Below, in pieces: positions 1-12,630 of a stretch of DNA of 64,000 nucleotides. The stretch lies in contig JABWDB010000001.1 of the NCBI GenBank assembly GCA_019614645.1, positions 14,735,501 to 14,799,500 on the forward strand, written 5' to 3'. Origin of the DNA: Stratiolaelaps scimitus. Taxonomy: Eukaryota > Arthropoda > Arachnida > Mesostigmata > Laelapidae. The stretch's first letter is position 1; each line of letters starts with the position of its first letter. Under the pieces are notes generated by a model. That model saw only the letters and a program-made list of their open reading frames with translations. It ran no database searches and was not told the DNA's origin. A program made the translations under genes and the position numbers.

Positions 1-2909
1 AACCAATAAAGCAGCTCAGCTCATTTACACGGACGTTACACTGCTGACGGCGGACACTTGAAGTCCACTGGGTGATCAAACAAAAAAATGCATGTCAATT
101 GTAACCCGCGTATTTTGTAAATAAACTTGGTTATTAGTTTGAGTAAGGCACCTGTCTAGATTCTATTGCTTATTCGGTACTTAAAAAAATGCGCGAATGC
201 GGAGCTGGGGGCAGTTTTGCAGTCTACAAGTTGGCCAATTTCAAACTTAACCATTCGGCCACGTTTGCAATACGCATCTTAGTAAAGTCGTCGACATCTA
301 TTTAGCCAGCCTAATTGCCAGCGGAACTTCGCAGGATCACTGAAGCTGGTTTCTTTAATGGCAAGTGTAGTCCTTATTTGGTTAAATAGCCACTTTATTT
401 GGGCCCCCTCCGGGTTTAGAGTAAGAGGAACATCGTAATCAATATATATAGGATTAAGTTAACTAGACGCCAATCCGAACCGCAAATCGCATTTTCAGTG
501 ATAGCTTACCACCGAAGGATTATGCTAGTGCTCAGTGTGGCCCCAGATTTGATTCTACAGTTATCGTGATAAGGAGCCTATTTCTTTCCACTGGGATTTT
601 ACAAATAAATGCTTGGTCAACTTTGTGCTGCTTGAGCGATGTTTTCCTATCTAATAAAAGTTTAAAAATATTAACAATCGTTTTGTGTGAATCTGCAAAT
701 AAATATGTTTAAAAAGCCAAAGCTAGAAATTTGCACTATTATCTATTAGGTTTGTGTTGTTTTCGCCGTATTAAGAGCTGTTTCGCTTCATTTTCTACTT
801 GGACACTATGCAATACCCGGGCACCATACACATCCATCCAAAGAAATATATTATACAGTCTACCAGATCCATCAATCACTTACATCTGCATAGTCTATAG
901 TAGCTATGTAAACGTTCGGATTAGCTACGTTTTGGGGTAAGTCGAAAAATGTTCTTGATCCAACAAACTAAAATAGGTATATTTGAATAAATTTTTGTAG
1001 CCCAATTTTTCTCGACACTCTTCTAGTTTCGGCTAAATCAGTTTTTTTTCTATACTTACAATATAGAATGTAATCGTTCACATAAACAACTGTTTTTCGC
1101 TAGGAAGTCTATATTTATGAACCTCAGAGTTTTTCTTTTCCTAAGGAATTTATTGCTCTATCTCCCATTTTGAACTTTAAAGGCATTATTGCCTCGAGAT
1201 AGGCAAATTTTTACACAGAATTTATTAAAATCGTTCGATCGAGTCGCTCTTCTTTAATCTACTCCGAAACAACCCACCAGCAACTGACAACACGTTTTTT
1301 CGTGCCCCAAACACCGACAGTACGACCCTCATGGCGCCAAAGTTTGAACTGCAAAAACCGGAAAAAACTTTCTGGGGCACCAAATTTATATATATATATA
1401 TATATAATAAAAACAAATTTTCACCTATTTAGATCGGCTAAAGGTAGTATTTATTTGATGCAGCTGGTGTTGTTATTGTCGTCATCATCAATTTCTCCTC
1501 GTCGTAAAGTACCGTTCGATCTCCTCTCTGCCTTCCATAGAGCGGCAGGAGCAGAAGTGTAATTAATACTTCTGTCCGCCGTCGTGTCCTCATTACTGAT
1601 TTTTACTACTGCTACTACTACTACTACTATTATTATTATTATTTTCATCGATATCGTCAACACTGGGCAACGACGCGAGAAGTCTCCTGTGCCCTCAGAT
1701 TTCATCATCATCATCATGGTCGCATCTTGGTTAGTTGATACGAATAATAGCATTGGTTGGTAGTTTTAAGAAATTTCTCTTGTCTTTTCCTCGCTTTTCC
1801 TCTGTTCGGCGGACGAATCTGATGCGTTGCCAGTTCCACTTGTGACGTCCTCTCCTCAGCGCCCCAAATCTACTACTTGATATCGTGTTGGTATCGTAAG
1901 TTTTGGTAGAATAATAATAATAATAATGGTTGTTGTTGGCGATGTTGTTGTTGTTGTTGTTGTTATTGCATTTGTTGCATCAAGTGAAGTAGAGAGTGTA
2001 AAGATGTTGCGCTGTTCATAGTTGTCCTGTTCACCGACCTTTCAGTGGCCGCCCTTCGCCTGCCCATAGCAGCTATGCTTCCTGTTTTGCCCACATTTGC
2101 TGACACCGACCTTGTTGTTGCTGTCGATACGGTTGTCTTTGTTGTTGTTGTTGTTCTTGTTGCTGTCAGAAGTGATGGATGACATTATCTCTATAGATGT
2201 TGTTATTGCTGTTATATGATTAGTTTGATTAGCTGTAGTATTTTTTTTCTGTCGTATTCTGGTCATTTTTATTATCGTTGTTGTTCTTGTGGTACGCATA
2301 GTTGCTTTGGGCTGTTTGGCGGAAGTTGTGCGCGACGGTTCTTCCTCGGCTGGAAAGCAGCACCCGAAGGCGCTCTAGCTACAGCCCGGTCCCATCGTCC
2401 CCGGAGGCGCATTTGCGCTCGGCTGACTTCACCCTCTCACCCGTTGATTGATTTCGTTTCGGCGTCATCCAAAAGCAGGATGAGATAACTTTATGTAGTC
2501 ATAAACTGTCTCTTGTCACTATAGTTAAAAAAGAAGACCTATGTAATCCGGAGAGGCGAATAAATTCACTAAGGTTGACAGTACCACATTAATGTCAAAT
2601 TGTTACCAAGGTCGGAAACACGATCGACAATTTTATCACTCCGGCGTATCGCCAGACAATATCTCACAGGAAATCCACGGGGGAATGAATAAAGATAGGC
2701 AAAAATCCACTGAGAGCTCCGTGCGACCTGTTGTCAAGTCTAGCCGGGGAGGCTAAATTTAATTGGTTAGTACAAAAATGGCGAAAAAGGTTAAAGGAGA
2801 GTGTTCAGCTTTGCTCGAGAGTAGTTGTAATAGTGAAAAAGTGTTTAGACTTCATGTGGAAGGGGTTGCTGGTTTGTGGGTGCTAGCGTCATAATATTTT
2901 TTCTTCTGG

Positions 2910-2914
<5 letters not shown>

Positions 2915-2956
<42 letters not shown>
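2915..2956. repeat. (TA)n microsatellite, 21 units
   Basis: Uninterrupted TA dinucleotides. Confidence 0.95.
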
Positions 2957-2958
<2 letters not shown>

Positions 2959-3922
2959 CGGTGTCGATCTCCTTCGTCATTATCCTACGCTATTTCCGCA
3001 GTTGTTGCTGTTATTCATGAGATGAATGAATGATTAAGTGTGTGTGTCTAAAAATGCACCTGCGTGGGAGGATGGGCCTCGAGCGCTGACTCTATTCTTA
3101 TTGATTAATTATTATTATTAGTAACATGATGACTGTACGCATCGTAGTAGTAGTTGTTGTAATAGTAGTAGCTCTAGTCGTCTTTAGTTTTCTAGGAGTC
3201 CCGCCAGGAGGACTCTGCCCGCCCCCGGGGGTGGTTGGGGTGTGGCCGGGCAAGTTCTACAAACTATAATAGCTGTATACCGTTGGTCGATGAGTCCCGC
3301 CGCGCCCGATGATCTAACATATGTATTATGCTCAAGTACCAGGTGGAGTGTACTGCTCTTTGCTAGCTATGTGCTGGAATGCATTGTTGTTATTGTTGTT
3401 GCTGTTGTTATTTTTGTTGTTGTTGTTGCTTGCATATAGTAATGCTGCTGTTGTTGTCGTTGTTGTTGTTTTTCGATGTTGATTACTGCTTGTTTATAGT
3501 AATGCTATTATTACATTGGTTCTTGCTGTTACAAGTTGTTGTTGTTGTAATTAGCACTGTTCATGATTGTTTGATGTTCGTAGTTACAAGTGTCCCTTTT
3601 GGCTGACCACTGCAGGTGGACGCTGAGTGGAAGACGTCGGTAGAAATAGCGCGATTCAAGTGTCGTCATGCGTGCGTGCGTTCATCATTGAATGCACCGT
3701 CACCAAATGTCGATCAAGCATCCGTCATCGCCCATAACCTTTTGTTGTATGGTGTCCGTCAGGGTATCCCTCTCTGTTTCTGTATATATATGTATATAAA
3801 TAGTTTATCTGCTTGTGTTTGTTCGGGGTGAACTGCTTCGTTCACCCCTACATCATCAGCTCTTACAGGTGTGTTCATTCTATTAGCGACAGCGACATGG
3901 CAACATATGTTTCTCCGGCTTC

Positions 3923-3925
<3 letters not shown>

Positions 3926-3963
<38 letters not shown>
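3926..3963. repeat. (TA)n microsatellite with one slip
   Basis: TA dinucleotides broken once by TATTATA near its 3' end. Confidence 0.93.
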
Positions 3964-6900
3964 GAATAATAGGCTCGTCATGTGCAAGCAAAACCAGCCT
4001 CTCTTTCCGCTAGATGGATCTCCATAACAGTTCTTCATTCGATTATTTTCCATCATCGTCTTTTTAGTGGTCTTTAACATTTCATTTTTCGGCCCTTTTT
4101 TGCCTCTGTACGGCCGTTCACTTGAGTTGTGTCACGTCTCATCTTGCGTCGACTACAGTGTTTGCTGTATCATAGTTAATAATGATGTCAGCGGCGCCCC
4201 CGTTCTTGTTTTTGCCTCCCAATAGGTCTTTCGACAACTCCATATATATGGGTTTATGTATATATATATATATATATACGATGACTACCTCTATGGCTAG
4301 TCTACACTGCATTGGGACCCGACCCTACGGGGACCCCCACAGTCGGGGGTTGTCAATAACGTATTGTTTTTTGCCTCTGTACCCTAGCTCGCGTCAATAT
4401 CCGATGCATGTATAATAATAATAATCATCATCATCATCATCATCATAGCATTGTTGGGCTTTTCTCGCCTCCTATTAGGTCTCATTAAATCTTGTATATT
4501 ATCAAGCCTTATCGGCAAAAAGCACTCATTTTTGCTCGCTGATCATATAACAACATCGGAAGGTAGATTGACGGGTCCAGTTTGGTTGAGATGGAATTGT
4601 GATAACAAAAAAAGCAACAGAGAAATAGGTCGGATTGCCACCGTGTCGACCCGTCATCAAGGGAATAGACGCTGGGTAATGCTCTATCGTATCCATTCGC
4701 CTTCTCTCGTCTCGTCTGGCTTAAGCCGGCAGTATCCACCATTTTAGGCAGTAGGCAGCGATTACATTGTCAGTATTATTATTGTACGTATGGGTACACC
4801 CGCCGCTCACTGTGCAGCTAATTGGTTTGGCCATTAATTCTTCGACTCGCTCCACCAACCTAATCATACCAACCATAATAAGAATGATGACATTGGCTTG
4901 ACTCCAGCGATCTCGATATACAAAACACATTCTAATTAACCCGGTAATCATTGATACTAATTGTTCTGTTGACGAACATAAAAAAACGTACTAATTGCAT
5001 TCGTATGTCATGGTGACGTGAGTGCGATAACACACCAATCACAAAATTAGACCATCAACATAGATAATTCGACCTGTTGATTGAAAGTTTCACTTGAGTG
5101 TTCCACACCGGTCGCTGTATTTTATTGCATTCGTGCAACGTGATTTGATCGATTCAATTAGCCAATACATCATCAGTGTCGAGAGAAGGCTGGATACGGC
5201 GGCATGGCACGTCGTTTATTGCAGGAGTCGACAAACATAACATTAACCCCTGATTAATAGCCCCTGGTTAATTTGAGTACAACAGCTGCTGAAGTACCAC
5301 CTGATCACGAGTGGTGCCCCAACAAAGTCGATATAATATTGATCCATGTTAATCGTTGATCACGACAACATCCGATAATCAATTTCTGAAAAAATGGTAT
5401 CCGTCTAATTGGTACTGTTGTCATCATCAACACCAGTATAGGCTAATATATTATAGTTTATACGTTGTAATAGGGAGAGACGTCGCTTCTTCGTATTGTC
5501 GACCACCATCACTACGCGGCTTCAACGCATCAGCAGCAGCTAACCGATTGCCAACGATTGCTAATGCACAATGATAACCTCAGCCTGAGATTCGGTAGAA
5601 AAAAAAAGTCATCAACCGATTACAGCAGTGTAATAATTTTATGGTGTTGCGTTGATGATTAATATTGTCCTTGGTGTTATTGTCTACGGTCTCAGGTCCA
5701 CGAAAGTATTGTGCCATAGAAAGCCGACAACGCGCGGTTTCCCGAACAGAGGTCTGCTCAACGCTGGCCGATTTTCGCGAGAACGAAAACCATGGGGGCT
5801 ATGTATAATAGGCTGAAAGCAGACAAAGTGTCCACTCCCTATTCCAACCCCCGCCCCAGGCCCCTGCTCTTTGCCGATATCTCTCTCTCTCTGTATCTTC
5901 AAATCGTTAAGTGAGCTAATACTCCCAGCTTCCCGGAGGTCATGCCGCTGCCATGTGCTTGCTATGATGGATCAATGATTCTCAAAAGTGTAGTGTTTGT
6001 AAGCGGGTTGCCATTCGTTTAGCTTTGTAATGATTAAACAATCGTAGTAGTAATAATAATGATACTTACTATCATCATCATCATTATCACCGTCGTCATA
6101 AGTAAATACATTCAATTCTAATATTATTCTCAATACACTTCATAGCAATAATAATAATAATAATAATGTTATAATATTAATAAATAGAGGCAAATGTCAA
6201 AACATTTCATACAGCAACGAGTCCTCCAGTTAAGTGTGCTTCTAATAATGTACACGAAACATCACTGCTCAAAATCGTCGGAACGTTCGTAGTATAGCGT
6301 GCTGATGACTCAACATCACTCTCAGGTTTTCTCAGTTGTCCGACCCTATATTCTGTATAGGTTTGTGTCAAATCATAGATCATCATATATATATCTATTT
6401 GTATTACTAACGGGTCCTGTTTAGCGGCAATGCAGTCACAATTGCAAGAATAATGTTGTCGCCATCAGTATCATTATTTTCATTATCATCATCAGTAATA
6501 TTGTATCCTTGTGATAACATTGGTATATATATATATATATATCGTACTAATAGGAATACGATAAGTAGTAATTGTTACTCGAGAAGGAATGAATGTATAA
6601 TAGTGCTCATAACAATGAGACGTCAAGATAAACTGCGTGAGGGGTTCTATAAAAAGAGGAACGGGAGGTAGGATAGCCAAAGAGAGTATGCATATATATA
6701 TATATATATATTATGTCAGAGATGCGGGAATAAAGAGGAACAAATTTGCATTTTAGCCGGTGGCGAATATTAATTCATAAAAACGCAATCGAATAATGCA
6801 CATATCAACGGGACACTATCGTAGTGATAGTAGCAAAAAATCATGAGTGTAATGACACACACTTGCAAAACGCAACAATGGTTCCGGTACGACAGAAGAA

Positions 6901-7437
6901 TGAGCAGCAGCAGTAGCGGTAACAATAGCATCAACAATGAAATAAACGATCAACAACAACAACGTTGTAAAAAATACAGAGAACCAAAAATATGTAAATA
7001 CAGGAACAATGGGACGGCAGCATAAATATTGAAACTTAACAAAACTAAGTAAAATAAAAGCAGTAATGAATTTGGATGGCAGTTGAAGCGAATGACTAAT
7101 ATATATATATATATATTGCTATGAAAATAAAAAAGCAAACATTGTTTCAAGAAACTAAATGTTGCACGATGTACCAAGACGGATGCCACAGAATCGGGTT
7201 ATTAGACAAAGAGATTAAAAGGAAATTCAATTTAGTCGTCTCGTAGACATTCGTCGAATCTTGGTTATTTTGTTGTTGCATCAAACCACTGCACTTTCTT
7301 GCATCATTTGCTTGTTCCATTCATTTGTGTCAAATGTGTAGCTTCAATTTCTAGCCAGCTGAAAATTGTTTTGCTGAGATACGAAAGGAATTTCACCTCG
7401 ATCATCTCACACCACCATCTTGCGTTATAGACTATTA

Positions 7438-7445
<8 letters not shown>

Positions 7446-7472
<27 letters not shown>
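7446..7472. repeat. (TA)n microsatellite
   Basis: About 13 TA units preceded by ATTTATTTA. Shorter tracts of the same kind lie nearby at 1387-1406, 4259-4278, 6524-6542, 6692-6711, 7099-7116 and 7700-7720. Confidence 0.93.
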
Positions 7473-8991
7473 GCAGCAGTGGTAGTGCAAATAATAATTC
7501 AAAGGAACAATATATACCACCTTCGCTGTTTGGTGATTATAATCGTATCACTGCGGTGGCTACTCTTTTTCCTTTCGTAGTATAATAATCGTTTATAATA
7601 ATAACGATAATATGACAGTAATACTAAGAACAATGACTGTTTAGTGTATTATAATAATTACTCTTTTAACTGTGCTGTTGTTCATAATAAATCTTAGACA
7701 TATATATATATATATATATAGCCGTCATCGTTATAGTCACGATCATCATTAATAATAATAGACGTAATAATATGTGCATGCCATTATTACTCGTATTGGA
7801 TCGTTCTAAATTATACCTTATAATTATTATTATTATTGTATAATGGATATATCGTTATTATGAACTTTTCAGTTCTCTACCTTCTGCGTCGTGGCACTTT
7901 TAGGTGATATCTCGATATTCTTTCCCGGTAACACAGCTCGCAGATCGTTCACTGATGTCTTACGATTTTTTTGTTGCCTGTTGTTGTTATTGTTGTTGTC
8001 TTATCGTTGTCGCTACTGTTACTGCTCTTGTGAGGAGTATTGTTGCCATGTGCCGTTTGTTTTGTGCAGGTTTGTCTGCGGAAGCGGACACGGCTGCCCG
8101 CTCTCATTGATCGGTTTCCGATTGATTGACTGACGGATTGATCGGATCTGTTGTTCAGCCGTTGATGTTAGCTGTAGCCACTTTTCATGCTGCAGCAGCA
8201 GCTAACCTTGCTCTTGGCGTCTATTGTGGCCATTTTCGTTGTTTAATGTCATTCCCTTGGCGTTCCCCTCATAACATATTAACATATGTCACCATCTACA
8301 AACGTATGCACTTTCTTATACGACTACTAGATCCCGTCAATCAAGCCGAACTCCAGTTGCTATTCGTGATTGATGTCGCAGCACAGCGGACCCAAGTTAC
8401 ACTTGTACCTGACAGAATGTGTCCTGATTGTACTGTAGACGAGCGGAATGGTGGGACAGATACGAAGTAAAGGCGCCATTAGTAAAAAAAATTGTTGAGG
8501 AACAAATAGCGACAATTGCCATAGTTCAGTGTGTTATATAGGTACCCAGACCTTGCCATCGTTGTCGTCGTCACAACCGCGCACGTTCCCCTCTTATGGT
8601 GAAGGGAAGAACGACTGCGCGCGATTGAAGGCCAGATCGAGCATCAGTCCATCAATCAATCAGTCAATCAATCAGAATCTTCGTACCTCTCCGCATAACC
8701 GTCTTTCTGTGTTAGCGATGCGGCTCGTATGAATTGTGATCAAATTGTTCCTCTTCTGTGCAGCCTTCTTCGACGTCATGTTTCCTCTCGTAGTGACGGA
8801 TATTTTCAGCCGAACTCCCGTTTGTCGGCGTCGCGTCATTGGACGCCGGAAGAAAGCGCGGCGTATCGCCTTGATATCGTCATGTACGGTTAATTACGGT
8901 GAATTGACAGAAATAGTGTATTGTTGCTCCTCGTTAAATTCGAGTTAAGATGGGAGAAGTATAAGATCATGGTGCTGCGATAACAGGGAAA

Positions 8992-9001
8992 TTTATTTAT
9001 T
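8992..9001 (-). promoter_or_regulatory. Tandem polyadenylation signal (AATAAATAAA) downstream of Rop
   Basis: Two overlapping AATAAA hexamers on the minus strand about 520 bases past the Rop stop. They are a plausible main 3' end for the transcript. The evidence is the sequence match only. Confidence 0.4.
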
Positions 9002-9516
9002 CCTCTGGCGTGTATTCGTATCTTGCTTTCCTTTTTCGAACATAGGGCTGATTTCCTTGTGGGACGCTAACGTTTACTCAACGCGTCAGGCTTATGTGGC
9101 GTATGTATTGTGATTGCAGATTGCGCATGTTTGGTCAAGTCCTTCTGTCGTCGATAATGACTGCCTTTCTCGGCCTGTGTCCGTCTCCTACGGGTAGCGT
9201 ACCACACATTGGAGCGTCATCGAGGTCGTTGAGCGGCCATTAAGAAATCCTTCGAGGGCGGCATGAGCCACTTTGCATCAATAGTGTCACAAAATGATTG
9301 CATGCCCCCGATCGGCCTTTCGTCTCGGTCGTTATTGGGTGTCGGTTCGCCGGAAGTATCTCACTTGACAACTAGATTGGGGTTTCTTCCCTCCGAGACG
9401 ATAGAAATTATTTTAGGAAGCTTGGTTTTGTCTCCTGGCTTCTCTCAAAGCTCGACAATGTTGCTGATTCTGATAGTGACACACATCAACGTCCTCTTGT
9501 CTTTCAAAGGAGTGTC

Positions 9517-9522
9517 TTTATT
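9517..9522 (-). promoter_or_regulatory. AATAAA polyadenylation hexamer overlapping the Rop stop codon
   Basis: On the minus strand the stop TAA runs directly into AATAAA (TAATAAAG). If used it would give an almost absent 3' untranslated region. Stronger tandem signals lie about 520 bases further on, so use of this one is uncertain. Confidence 0.35.
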
Positions 9523-9660
9523 AGGCGTTTGTGATGTCTCTTAGGTCAGAAAGGAAGCCTTCGGGGGTGATGATGTGATCAGACCCAACAATCACCTCCC
9601 AGTTCTTTAGATCGCGGGTGGTTTCGTACGCTACGCGCATCTCCGAGTACGTCGCGCCAC
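9521..9660 (-). CDS. Rop: Rop exon 10 (C-terminus and stop)
   Basis: 140 coding bases after a CTTATAG acceptor. It encodes [39 protein letters not shown] and RDITNA, then TAA. The motif YSEMR..YE..NWEV.VGS.HI.TP is the family C-terminal strand-helix unit. The tail after SDL is short and diverged compared with Munc18-1. Confidence 0.95.
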
Positions 9661-12592
9661 CTATAAGATTAGCAAAGTTCCCCGTTGGTTAGAGTTTCCA
9701 TAGCAAAATTATTCTCCCTAAGAGGATTGCAAATGTACCGAGGACCACCAAACGCAAAATTAATGAATATAAACGGATTAATGTTACCGGATTTTATCGT
9801 CCTTCTAAAAAGGGTCTTTTACACGATACACATTTAAATAAACCGGTAGTAATTGTATTGTAATACAGGTTATGTCATGTTGTTGTGGTTATTGCTGCTG
9901 CTGCTGCCGCCTCCGCTGATGGCGGTGGTGTGCCGCTGCTAACGGACCCGTTTCAAGCTGAATTTGCCTCATTGCACTTACCGATTATGAAAACGATCAA
10001 TCGCGGAACGTTTTTCAGGTTGGCTTGTTGATTGCGATCTTTGTGCCACTGTCCATAGCGTTGCGAGGTGGGCGCGGCGCGTGTGTATCCGCCGTCTCGT
10101 CGTCCGACAAACGGATAATGCTTCTGGTCAAGTTTATCCTCGATGGCATCCTGAATCGTAGTCACAAATATTATTCTCTCCATAAATGTCACAATCAAAA
10201 TCCAGTGGGAACTCATCGCGTCCGGAACACGCAAGAAAACGATATCGTTATCGGGAAGGCCAAAAATTGTTCCACCCCGGGAGATTGTGCTCAGCGCCTC
10301 AATGGACATGGGAAATCAATACACTTCGCTAATAAACGGCATGTCACTAATGTGGTATTATGTGCAAGCGTGGGGTAAGGTCGGACCCTTCAGTTTTTCA
10401 GTGTTTTCGAAGTGCTCTTTTTTCGACAGTGCCAAATAGAAAAATAGAATTGCCTATAATAGCCGCTGTGACATATTTGGAACACTTTATCATTGAGACT
10501 AATTCCACCCCTTCAATATAGCCTGATGAATGAGGTGTCCTGTTTTGTCCGACGGTGCCCTAGAATACGTGATGACTGTGTGCGTCTAGTGGCAATATTT
10601 TCAAAATTCAAAATCACTTTTTTCACTTGAAAAGAGGGGGTTTCTCCTTTGAAGTCTAGCGCTGCTCTTCAGCGACTTGCTGGCCACAAACCTCAATGAC
10701 ATCCTTGAGGATGGGTGTCCATCGAGACATCTGGTAGGTCTGTTCGGTGATTCGCTCCTTTCGGTGTGGCTGGTAGATCTTCTTACGGCCAGTCTGAAAA
10801 TCATATTTCCAGCGGGGAGAGCAACAAAGATAGCCAAACAATACAACAATCGATTATTGTTATTAGCTTTCAAACGCTTTCGAAGGAGGAATAGCCCTCG
10901 TCGCTTTTGCAGGCACCCAAGTGTTAGTTAGATGCTACTGTGTATCAGACAGCTTCCTTAGGTAAAGGGTGATCACATGCAGCAATTTCGAAGAGAAAGG
11001 TGATTTGGAAGCATAAAACAGGAAAACGATGAACATTCAGCTACCAAACATTCATTAATTACCCAACATTTGGACAGATTTAGGACCAACACCGAAACTG
11101 CGACCGCCACCACCAGCATCACTGCCACCAATTGTTAGCGAATTGTTCGCTGACTGCACGTATCGAGATGAAGCGGAACTGTGCGAGCCGGGAATCATCA
11201 GCCGATACCGTAATACGCAACCAATCGAGCACGTTATGCGACAAATGAACGTATGCACTGAACGGATTGAATTTTTGGGAGCATTGAAAAATAATGTTTT
11301 GGAGAATACAACCGTATTTTGAGCTCTTTCAAATAGTGGTATATCGTGTTTCCAGTGATCTTCGACGGTGACCGGTTCAGAAGAGACAGCCCAGATGATA
11401 CGTTGGATGGCTAAATATCGACAGAGACACACATACACAGGACAGTGTCGAGCTCAAAGGTATCGGTACGAGCATTTTTGCCAAACACGCGACAAAATGC
11501 ATTGATTGAAGGGATGAGAGAACGAGGAACCTTAGCAGAAGAAGCTAGGCACACTCGATAATGATATGAAGGTGAAGTTAACAGGTAGCAAAAACATTCA
11601 AGCACCGCTTCCCAAGCGTCGACTGAGTATTTTCGGTCGGAACAGATTTTTCTCTTTTGCGGTAAAGAGCCTTCTCGTTGGTATTGCTGTCCCAGCTGCG
11701 GCACACGCGTGTCTTTTCGATAACTGCTGTTTATCTGAGATCGAGCCGTTCCGTCCGCAATGCTTAGATTGGCTCAATTTGTGTGAGGGGATTTGCGGTA
11801 GCTTGTGTTTTTAGTTGTTATTGCTGCACCTTGGGAGGCTGCCAGCCACCTACGTTGGCCGGATCATCGTAGGACGCCGAGACTCCGCTCCAGCGATTCG
11901 AGACCTTCCAGGGTCCAGCCGCCGAAATGGAATGGACCGAGAGCATCATTTTTCGTGTGAACGGATTGTTGGAACACGGATGAAGGGAGCCCCAATGACC
12001 ATCGTAATCGCCACCCCGGTGTCAACGCATCATCGGCAGGTCGCCATTACCAATCGGCGACAAAATGGGATGGTTTACGAGTATGTTGAAAAACAGATAT
12101 ACTTGTTAGACACTGCTGCCTTGCTACTAGTCGAAGGCAGAGAAATATTGAGGGAGAGAAAGGATACGGTATATATATTTTGGTAGGGCTATAACTGATT
12201 GGTGGTGATCCGCAATAATAATCATATCACTAATAATATATTGAACGAAAGATAGCAAAGGTAAAACACATAGCACTGTCTGTCCTGTTTGGCCACAATT
12301 AATATAGAAGATAGTAGTAGTAGTAGTAAAATGTACAACTCATATGGAATATTATACAATTTATGATACAGTAGTTCTGAAGACTCGAGGGGGATTTTTG
12401 CCATGCCGCGATGAACAGACCCATGCCCGAGCATGCACCTTAGTACTAACCGTCTACGATATATACGAATATTCTACGTGGGGAGAAAACATGTGAACTA
12501 AACTGTACGGTGTACAAAAGACCTACAAACTGTGAAACACAATGTAAATACTATTATATAATGTATATATATATATATATATATATATACAT

Positions 12593-12630
<38 letters not shown>

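Larger units (their letters stand above)
1..9520. other. AT-rich region downstream of Rop with no recognisable gene
   Basis: I find no conserved protein here. The open frames are short and most of the longer ones are built from (GTT)n, (TTG)n, (ATT)n or (TA)n tracts. Simple repeats are conspicuous at 1603-1643, 1690-1716, 1911-1972, 3383-3470, 4415-4446 and 6148-6168, with a TCAA/TCAG-type tandem at 8646-8680. The Rop 3' untranslated region probably covers the last several hundred bases. A hydrophilic open stretch on the plus strand at 8330-8470 has a protein-like composition but no known match. Confidence 0.6.

Noticed and set aside
3242..3606. Cys/Val/Leu-rich open frames on the plus strand
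   Set aside because: They are translations of (GTT)n/(TTG)n tracts, with no coding signal outside the repeat.
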